From: Streptomyces flaveolus
GTDB lineage: Bacteria; Actinomycetota; Actinomycetes; Streptomycetales; Streptomycetaceae
Assembly (NCBI RefSeq): GCF_000716535.1
Contig: NZ_JNWV01000021.1
Location: 62,001-126,000, forward strand
Direction: 5' to 3'
DNA length: 64,000 bases
Below the pieces are notes generated by a model that worked only from the letters and a program-made list of their open reading frames with translations, had not been told where the DNA came from and made no database searches. Position numbers and translations under genes: made by a program. Positions 58,402 through 64,000 of the stretch are shown one piece after another (the first letter of the stretch is position 1; the number at the start of each line of letters is the position of its first letter).

Positions 58402-58512
58402 GCCCACCCCTGTCCACCCTGTGACCCGGATCACGTAAACCGGATCCAACTTTCCGGCTGCGGCGGCGTCGTGTCGGTGTATCCCACATCCACACGGCTC
58501 ATGGAGGCCCCG

Positions 58513-59451
58513 ATGACCGCGTCGAACGCGCAGCACGACGGCTTGACTCCCGACACCGACCCCCTCTCCCCCGGCACCCACACCTACCGGCTTGCCGGAC
58601 TGGTCCAGCGTTATCACGTCCATGGCAGCGGTCCGGTGTGCGTGGCCCACTCGGGCGGGCCCGGCATCTTCTGGGAGTACATGCGGATGCCCGCCCTGGA
58701 AGAGCACCTGACCATGGTGTACGTGGAGCCCGTGGGCACTGCCGAGGACAGCCGTCTTCCCTCGCACCCGCACGGCTACACCCGGGAGCGCTACAGCAGC
58801 TTCCTCAAGACGCTGATCAACCGGCTCGGGGTGCCCGAGGTTCATCTGCTGGGGCACTCGCACGGAGCGTTCGTGGCCGCCTACCACGCCCTGCACCACC
58901 CCGAGCAGCTGGCGGGTGTCGTGCTCTACGACGGCGCTCCTGTCACGGGCCCCGAACACGCCGCGGAGGCGGGCCGCATGGTGGAGGCGTTCGTCGCGAA
59001 GCACGCCGGCCATCCGGGACTGCCGGACGTGCTGGCCGCGTTCGCCGCGATGTCCAGCATGTCCAGCGACGAGGACACCGTGGCGGTCGCACGGGGCGTG
59101 CTGCCGTCGTACTTCGCCGACTACTGGGGCAACGAGGAGACGTTCGCACCCTTCCGGGACGCGGTCCGGGCCACCTACATCTCGGGCCTGGACGAGGACC
59201 TCACCCCCGACGTCATCGACGACCGTGCCGCCCTCAAAGGACTGACGGTGCCGGCTCTGGTCATCGTGGGCCGACACGACGTGATCTGCGGAGTGCGCTG
59301 GAGCCGCGAACTGCACGAACTGATCCCCGACTCGCGGCTGCTGATCCTGGAGAACAGCGGTCACATGGGGCACATCGAGGAGCCCGAGAGGTTCGCGGAG
59401 GCGGTCCGCGACTTCGTCCGGGAAACGACACCGCGGGACGAGGCCGCGTAG
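58513..59451 (+). CDS. alpha/beta hydrolase, proline-iminopeptidase-like
   Basis: 312 aa from ATG 58513 with GGAGG six bases upstream. The oxyanion strand is VCVAHSGGPGIFWEYMRMP, the nucleophile elbow is LLGHSHGAFVAAY, the acid lies in VIVGRHDVICG, and the catalytic His is in ENSGHMGHIEEPE. The HSGGPG motif is that of proline iminopeptidases (S33). The middle cap domain (AEAGRMVEAFVAKHAGHPGL) is helical. It follows the ECF sigma gene by 111 bases on the same strand. The substrate may be a peptide, amide or ester. A strong terminator follows. Confidence 0.87.
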   Translation: MTASNAQHDGLTPDTDPLSPGTHTYRLAGLVQRYHVHGSGPVCVAHSGGPGIFWEYMRMPALEEHLTMVYVEPVGTAEDSRLPSHPHGYTRERYSSFLKTLINRLGVPEVHLLGHSHGAFVAAYHALHHPEQLAGVVLYDGAPVTGPEHAAEAGRMVEAFVAKHAGHPGLPDVLAAFAAMSSMSSDEDTVAVARGVLPSYFADYWGNEETFAPFRDAVRATYISGLDEDLTPDVIDDRAALKGLTVPALVIVGRHDVICGVRWSRELHELIPDSRLLILENSGHMGHIEEPERFAEAVRDFVRETTPRDEAA

Positions 59452-59473
59452 CAACCGCGTCCCCCGACGTGAT

Positions 59474-59501
59474 GTGCGCCGGCCCGTTCCGGCCGGCGCA
59501 C
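59474..59501 (+). terminator. hairpin terminator after the hydrolase gene
   Basis: GTGCGCCGGCC and GGCCGGCGCAC pair perfectly over 11 bases around CGTTCC, 22 bases after the stop codon. The rest of the gap to 59824 has no gene I can support; it holds the promoter of the next gene. Confidence 0.8.
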
Positions 59502-59824
59502 GGAAGCCTCGGCAGGGGCGCGCTCCTCGGAAGCGGCGCGGGCGGACCGCCTCGCCCGGACCGTGCAGCGCGTACTTGGCCTGAGCCGTCATGACGGGTC
59601 TCATGCAGCCTGGCACACCTATCGCTCCGCACCCCTGAGCGCGCTCACACATGTCTCTGGGAGGTCTGCGAGATTCGTCGGCACACGTACCGGGCATCCT
59701 GTTCGGGAGGCGACTCGTGTGGGTAAGAAACGTCGGCGTCGTCTTTCCCCGCGAGGGCACATCAGCACTTATCGTGAAGAGTGAACATGACCGACGAACC
59801 GTCCCCATCAAGGAGTGATTGGTC

Positions 59825-60376
59825 GTGACCACGAAGTCAGCCACCACACTCCGATCGCGGTACGTGCAGCAGGCCGCATCGGACCTCGAGGAGAACCACC
59901 GACGGCAGCAGGAGCTGACGTCGAAGATCGAGATGTTGAAGCAGGAGGAGGCACTTCTGGCGGACATCTTGAACCTCGCCGAGCGGTACGAGGGCTTCGC
60001 GGACGCATCGCGTCTGCCGGAGCAGTTGCAGGCCGAGCCGGCCGTCGGGAAGGCGAAGCGCGCTTCGGGTGGAGTCGGGTCACGGCGGTCGGTATCGGCC
60101 GGGCCCGCCACCGCGGGCGGCGCGGCGCAGGCGGGCGCGGAGGGGAAGTCGCGCCTGCCCCTGCTCGGTGACCTGCTCACGGATCTGCTCAGCCACCACG
60201 ACGAGGCGCGGCCGGCGAAGGAACTGCGGGACGAGCTGATGGCGAAGTACCCGGACCGCGCCCCCACCCCGCAGGTGGTGCGCAACACCCTTGAGTCGCT
60301 GGTCGCCAAGGGCCGCGTCCGGCGTCACAAGCAGCAGCGTTCGGTCATGTACACCCTGCGGGGGTCCGGCGCCTGA
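59825..60376 (+). CDS. coiled-coil plus winged-helix-like regulatory protein
   Basis: 183 aa from GTG 59825, with AAGGAG nine bases upstream; a TTG two codons earlier lies too close to that site. Residues about 15-60 form a coiled coil (LEENHRRQQELTSKIEMLKQ). An Ala/Gly-rich linker (about 78-105) leads to a winged-helix-like C-terminus (LLGDLLTDLLSHHDEARPAK, TPQVVRNTLESLVAKGRVRR). The layout suggests a DNA-binding regulator that oligomerises through its coiled coil. The family is common in Streptomyces as an uncharacterised regulatory protein; no target is evident. Confidence 0.72.
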   Translation: MTTKSATTLRSRYVQQAASDLEENHRRQQELTSKIEMLKQEEALLADILNLAERYEGFADASRLPEQLQAEPAVGKAKRASGGVGSRRSVSAGPATAGGAAQAGAEGKSRLPLLGDLLTDLLSHHDEARPAKELRDELMAKYPDRAPTPQVVRNTLESLVAKGRVRRHKQQRSVMYTLRGSGA

Positions 60377-60504
60377 CATCTGCGCCCGTCCCGCAGGCAG
60401 GCTGTCCACCAGCGGACACCGCCCTGTTCTCGGGATGGGTGAATCTCCCTCGGACATGTGCGACGACCCGTCCACTCCGGCCCGGCCGCCCCGTCGGTGC
60501 CACG

Positions 60505-60537
60505 GGCCGGTCCGGTACTTCGCGTACCGGACCGGCC
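60505..60537 (+). terminator. hairpin terminator downstream of the coiled-coil gene
   Basis: GGCCGGTCCGGTAC pairs exactly with GTACCGGACCGGCC around TTCGC (14-bp stem), 128 bases after the stop. The remaining bases of the gap to the ohr relic (60538-60795) show no gene. Confidence 0.75.
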
Positions 60538-60795
60538 TTCGCTGTTCCGTCGGGCGCACGGCGTGCTCTGTCAGAGAAGGCTGGACGGCCTGGGGCCGTA
60601 TCCCATGAGCACCGCGCTCTCCGCCTGGTTCCACACCTGTGTCCCGGCCGGCTCGGTGGAGCCCGGTGCCGCCGGGGCCGGCCGCTCGCCCGGAACGGCG
60701 GCGACACGGCTGAGGAGGGCACGACAGAGGCCGATGTGCCGTAGGTCATGTCCCGCCCTCGCTGTCCGGTCGGCGGTGTGGGTGTGAAGCAGGTG

Positions 60796-60832
60796 GCGGG
60801 TCCCGTGCCGGGGGAAGGGGCACGGGACCCGC
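60796..60832 (-). terminator. hairpin terminator of the ohr relic
   Basis: GCGGGTCCCGTGCC pairs with GGCACGGGACCCGC (14 bp) just beyond the stop codon of the leftward ohr reading frame. Confidence 0.75.
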
Positions 60833-60851
60833 GGTCTGGTGGGTGTGGGTG

Positions 60852-61276
60852 TCAGACGGTGGTGGCGTCGATGGTGACGGGGATGTCGTCGCGCGTGGCC
60901 TTGGAGTACGGGCAGACCCGGTGGGCCGCGTGGGCGAGTGCCTCGGCGGTGGCCTGGTCGACGCCGCCGAGGACGGGGTTGAGGACGGCGGAGAGGTTGA
61001 ACTCGCCGTCGTCGCCGTGGGTGAGGGTGAACTCGGCGGTGATGGTGATGCTGGTCAGGCGAATCTTGCGGGTGGTGGCGGCGCGGCGCAGTGCGCCGAG
61101 GAAGCAGGCGGCCCAGCCGGCGGCCAGGAGCTGCTCGGGGTGGTCGCGGTGCCGGCACCGCCCAGCTCCTTGGGCAGGGCGAGGCTGACCTGAAGCAGGC
61201 CGTCGGAGGAGCGAACGTGCCCGCCGTTGCGATCCTCTCCGTCGACGTCGACGACGGCGGTGTAGCTGACTGCCAT
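60852..61276 (-). pseudogene. ohr: organic hydroperoxide resistance (OsmC/Ohr) gene with one-base frameshift
   Basis: Read leftward, codons from ATG 61276 give an Ohr N-terminus (AVSYTAVVDVDGEDRNGG, LALPKELGGAGTATTP). At about 61140-61143 the frame is lost. One base out of phase the protein continues perfectly (EQLLAAGWAACFLGALRR, with the active Cys, then VCPYSKATRDDIPV with the second Cys) to a stop at 60852. The span of 425 bases is one short of a whole number of codons, so a single-base deletion explains everything. Ohr reduces organic peroxides. A sequencing slip in the C-run is a real possibility, as the rest is pristine. Confidence 0.85.
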
Positions 61277-61398
61277 GGCTGCTGCTCGGAACGAGTGCTG
61301 TGCGGACACCTCCGGCCGGACACCCGCCGTGTCACCGGTTGAGGCGGTGACGCAGTCGTGGCAGGGCTACGCATCACCAGTCAAGACGGTGATGACGG

Positions 61399-62283
61399 TC
61401 AGACCGTCCTCGGCGTCGGGAGGAGTGCCCGGGCGGGGACCGGCGTCCAGTCCGTGCCGGTCAGGTGCCCGAACGCCTGGTCGCCGAAGTGGAACGCGAA
61501 GCCGAGTGTTCCCGGCCGCCCGAGTTCCGCCGCGAGGCGCTTCCGTGCGGCCACCACCCCGCCCTGGTCCGCGTCCGGCCGCGAGGGCCACTCGGGGTGC
61601 GCCAGCTGCGCCGGCGTGTGGAACACGTCCCCGAGTACGATCAGCCGCTCGCTCCCGGCGGATATGACGTACGAGGTGTGTCCCGGGGAATGGCCCGGAG
61701 TGGCCAGTGCGCGCACCCCGGGAAAGACCTCCTCGCCGTCGTCGACGGGAGTGTGCGCCGCGCCCATGAGTGCGAGGACGTCCGCTGCCGGGGCGCCCGG
61801 CACGGTCGTGCCACAGCTGTGCGGGGCCCACTCCTGGGCGGCGACGAGGTAACGGGCCTTCGGGAAGGTCTTCTCCGGTGTGAACGCCCAGCCGGTGTGA
61901 TCGACGTGCAGGTGGGTGAAGGCCACCGTCCCGATGTCCTCGGGCCTGTGCCCCAGCGCGGCGAGCACCTGGGGCAGCGCACCGCAGTCGCTGTGGCCGA
62001 CCAGTTCGCCGGAGACGTGGACCGGCCCGCGCACAGGCCCCATCCCGGCATCGATCAGCAGGCGGCGGCCGTCGCGTTCGACCAGCAGCCCGCCCGCCGA
62101 CATGGCCACCCGGCCCTTCTCGTCGAGCAGCTCCGCTTGGTCGTCCCAGTAGTCCATGGCGAAACCCGGGAAGAAGCCCGACGGCAGCATGGCCATCGCA
62201 CCGTCCACGACATACGTCAGACGTACGTCACCCAACACGAGCGACCGGACGGCGGACTGCCGGTTCAGCGTTCCGATGTGCAT
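61399..62283 (-). CDS. MBL-fold metallohydrolase
   Basis: 294 aa from ATG 62283 with AAAGGAGG upstream. The metal motif is THLHVDHTGW (HxHxDH), and further ligands are His in TPGHSPGHTSYV and Asp in VLGDVFHTP. The build resembles quorum-quenching lactonase-like and other broad MBL hydrolases. The start MHIGTLNRQS is usual for this subgroup. It lies 32 bases downstream of the FMN-reductase gene on the same strand, so the two form an operon, divergent from the AsnC-type regulator. Confidence 0.88.
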   Translation of the reverse strand: MHIGTLNRQSAVRSLVLGDVRLTYVVDGAMAMLPSGFFPGFAMDYWDDQAELLDEKGRVAMSAGGLLVERDGRRLLIDAGMGPVRGPVHVSGELVGHSDCGALPQVLAALGHRPEDIGTVAFTHLHVDHTGWAFTPEKTFPKARYLVAAQEWAPHSCGTTVPGAPAADVLALMGAAHTPVDDGEEVFPGVRALATPGHSPGHTSYVISAGSERLIVLGDVFHTPAQLAHPEWPSRPDADQGGVVAARKRLAAELGRPGTLGFAFHFGDQAFGHLTGTDWTPVPARALLPTPRTV

Positions 62284-62315
62284 CTCGTTTCCCCTCCTTT
62301 CGCGGGTCACCACGG

Positions 62316-62906
62316 TCAGCGGACGGCTGCGCCCGTCGGGGCCTGCCGCCGCTCGCGGGTGGCGAGTCGAGCGAGGGCGTCGAGCACCGCGCACAGCAGC
62401 TGCTGGGCCGGTGAGCCGTCCGGGAGGCGGCCGTCGTCCCCGAGCTGCTGGTGCGCCTGGAACAGGAGGAACTCGGGCTGCTGCACGACGTGGGCGTTCA
62501 TCTTGTGCAGCACCTGGCGCAGGGCCAGCTGGGCCCGGACGGTGCCGAAAGGACCGGGAGAGGCCCCGATGACGGCGACCGGCTTCAGCGCGAGCGCCGG
62601 GCCGTCCTCACCGGCCGGGCGGGACAGCCAGTCGAGGGCGTTCTTCAGCGCTCCGGGCACCGAGGCGTTGTATTCGGGTGAGGCGATCAGTACCGCGTCC
62701 GCCTCCCGGACACGCCGGCGCAGATCGATGACCTCGGACGGCGCCGGGTGTTCCTGGTCCTCGTTGAAGTGAGGCAGACGGCCGAGCCCGTCGTAGTGGT
62801 CGAAGCGGTGCTGCGGGCACAGACGTTCGGCCTCCCGCAGCAGGGTGGTGTTCAGGGAGCTGCGGCGCAGGCTCCCCGACAGGGCGAGGACGTTGAGGGG
62901 TGTCAC
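62316..62906 (-). CDS. NADPH-dependent FMN reductase / flavodoxin-like oxidoreductase
   Basis: 196 aa from GTG 62906 behind GAAGGAAA. FMN-binding motifs are LALSGSLRRSSLNTTLLRE (phosphate loop) and VLIASPEYNASVPGALKNAL. VAVIGASPGPFGTVRAQLAL follows as in the ArsH/ChrR/azoreductase-like group. It is the first gene of the two-gene unit with the MBL hydrolase. The AsnC-type regulator across the 166-base gap is the probable controller. The physiological acceptor is unknown. Confidence 0.88.
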   Translation of the reverse strand: MTPLNVLALSGSLRRSSLNTTLLREAERLCPQHRFDHYDGLGRLPHFNEDQEHPAPSEVIDLRRRVREADAVLIASPEYNASVPGALKNALDWLSRPAGEDGPALALKPVAVIGASPGPFGTVRAQLALRQVLHKMNAHVVQQPEFLLFQAHQQLGDDGRLPDGSPAQQLLCAVLDALARLATRERRQAPTGAAVR

Positions 62907-63046
62907 GGGGTTTCCTTCGCGGTTCGGACCGTCCCGGGTGTGCCGCCGTGGACGGGTGGTGGGTGGTGTGCGGGCCCGTCGGCCTCCACGTGATCCATCC
63001 TCATCAGCCGGGCGATACCACGCCAGAAACGGCTTCCGAAAACCCC

Positions 63047-63090
63047 ATTGTGCGCCAGGAGAACAGTCTAAAGTGCTGATTGTGCGCCAG
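63047..63090 (+). repeat. 12-base direct repeat overlapping the start of the AsnC-type gene
   Basis: ATTGTGCGCCAG occurs at 63047-63058 and at 63079-63090, 32 bases apart (about three helical turns). A shorter CGCCAG lies at 63021-63026. The second copy overlaps the translation start. Lrp/AsnC proteins bind helically phased sites, so this is a likely autoregulatory operator that could also control the divergent reductase gene. Confidence 0.5.
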
Positions 63091-64000
63091 AGTCTTGATG
63101 AGACGGATCAGCGGATCGCCGCCGCGCTGATCGCTTCACCACGCGCCTCCTGGCGGGCCGTCGCCACATGCCTGGGACTGTCCGAACGCACCGTGGTGCG
63201 CCGGGTCGGTCCGCTGTACGCCGACGGCACGCTGCGTGCCACCGTGGAGCGCAATCCGATCCGCTTCCCCCACCTGGTGCCCATCGCCCTGCGCATCCGC
63301 TGCCGTCCTGAGCGCATCCGAACGGTCGCCTCTACCCTGGCACGCCGCGCCGACACCCTGTGGGTCGACATCCTCGGCGGCGGCGACGAGATCAGCACCA
63401 TCCTGTTCCTGGACGGGGCCGAGGCACGCAACCGCCTCCTGCTGCGCGACCTGCCGGCCACCGACGCCGTCCACGGCTGGACCTCCCACACCCTGCTGCG
63501 GGTCTTCCCCGCCTCCCTCAACTGGGGCGCCCGGCTGCTGGACGACGAGGAGGCCGCGCGCCTCGGAGTACGGCCGTTCCCGCTGAGCTCCCCGCCGGCG
63601 GCCCCGCTGCCCGCCGCGGACCTGGCACTGATCCAGGCCCTGACCGAGAACGCCCGCGCCGACTACGCCACGCTCGCCGAGCGGACCGGCACCACACCGC
63701 GCACCGCCCGGCGCCGCCTGGAAGCACTGCTGCACGACGGCACGGTCCGGCTGGTCACCGAGACCGACCTGGCCCTGCTCGGACTGCGCACCAAGGCCCA
63801 ACTGTGGCTGTCCGTCGAGCCCAGCGCTCTCCAGGCCGCCGGCGAGCGGCTCAGCCGCGAACCTGCCGTGCGCTTCACCGCCGCGACCACCGGACCCGCC
63901 AACCTCCTGGTCATGGTCACCACCACCGACCTGGACGCGCTCTACCGCTTCCTCACCGACACCGTAGGAGCCATGACGCAGATCACCTCCGTCGACACCA
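63082..64000 (+). CDS. Lrp/AsnC-family regulator, cut by the window end
   Basis: Open from GTG 63082 (or GTG 63073, three codons earlier and nearer AGGAG) through 64000 with no stop, at least 306 codons. Two tandem AsnC units are visible. The first helix-turn-helix is SWRAVATCLGLSERTVVRRV, and its ligand-type domain includes HLVPIALRIRC and TLWVDILGGGDEIST. The second helix-turn-helix is ADYATLAERTGTTPRTARRR, followed by another ligand-domain strand set (AQLWLSVEPSALQ, LLVMVTTTDLD). Duplicated Lrp-type regulators like this are common in actinobacteria. It is divergent from the FMN-reductase/MBL operon. Confidence 0.88.
   Translation, partial: MRQSLDETDQRIAAALIASPRASWRAVATCLGLSERTVVRRVGPLYADGTLRATVERNPIRFPHLVPIALRIRCRPERIRTVASTLARRADTLWVDILGGGDEISTILFLDGAEARNRLLLRDLPATDAVHGWTSHTLLRVFPASLNWGARLLDDEEAARLGVRPFPLSSPPAAPLPAADLALIQALTENARADYATLAERTGTTPRTARRRLEALLHDGTVRLVTETDLALLGLRTKAQLWLSVEPSALQAAGERLSREPAVRFTAATTGPANLLVMVTTTDLDALYRFLTDTVGAMTQITSVDT

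Noticed and set aside
1..64000. Search for CRISPR arrays, insertion sequences, integrases and rRNA
   Set aside because: No regular repeat-spacer array, no transposase or integrase motif and no rRNA signature was seen; the only tRNA-like sequence is the relic at 19394.

Overview
The window is high-GC actinobacterial DNA, almost certainly Streptomyces. Codon use is strongly GC3-biased, GTG and TTG starts are common, and the gene families present are typical of the genus: ECF sigma factors, RsbW-like ATPases, WYL regulators, NRPS/PKS genes and a futalosine-pathway type UbiA prenyltransferase. The window is dominated by secondary metabolism and accessory genes.

Region A (1-13.1 kb) is a compact biosynthetic operon: Fe(II)/2OG dioxygenase, TldD-like and TldE-like proteins, MFS exporter, three ATP-grasp ligases, a free-standing condensation-domain-like protein and a PPOX flavoprotein. 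Directly downstream are a 46-codon gene for a secreted peptide and an XRE-TPR regulator. Phased arrays of the heptamer TTGNCAA lie before the operon, before the peptide gene and between the peptide and regulator genes. I read this as a candidate peptide-pheromone (RRNPP-like) circuit controlling an ATP-grasp/TldDE pathway. It is the most novel-looking part of the window. Function is inferred, not shown.

Region B (13.1-24 kb) holds small accessory units: an RsbW-like ATPase with its partner, an ECF sigma/anti-sigma pair, a cupredoxin lipoprotein followed by a Tat-type metallophosphoesterase broken by an amber codon, an initiator-tRNA-like relic, a WYL regulator divergent from a VOC protein, and a complete ferredoxin/reductase/P450 operon.

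Region C (24.3-46.4 kb) is an NRPS-PKS cluster. A translationally coupled minus-strand operon runs: ATP-grasp, C-A(Thr-like)-T, C-A(Gly)-T, KS-AT-ACP, a MupA-type flavin monooxygenase, C-T-E without an A domain, MFS exporter and a second flavin oxidoreductase. A divergent plus-strand operon supplies a free PCP, type II thioesterase, free A domain, NAD(P)-binding dehydrogenase-like protein and HAD phosphatase. A plausible product is a short peptide-polyketide containing Thr (or a related residue), Gly and one malonate unit, with a special starter loaded by the free A/PCP pair.

Region D (46.4-64 kb) is mixed and partly decayed: a DUF3592 relic with several frameshifts, P-loop kinase, secreted V8-like protease, GNAT acetyltransferase with a nested operator, SRPBCC and VOC proteins, a mycofactocin-type SDR lacking its catalytic lysine, an orphan MqnP-like prenyltransferase, a PPOX protein, an ECF sigma factor with a SnoaL-like tail, an alpha/beta hydrolase, a coiled-coil/winged-helix protein, an ohr gene with a one-base frameshift, and an MBL hydrolase/FMN reductase pair divergent from an AsnC-type regulator cut by the window end.
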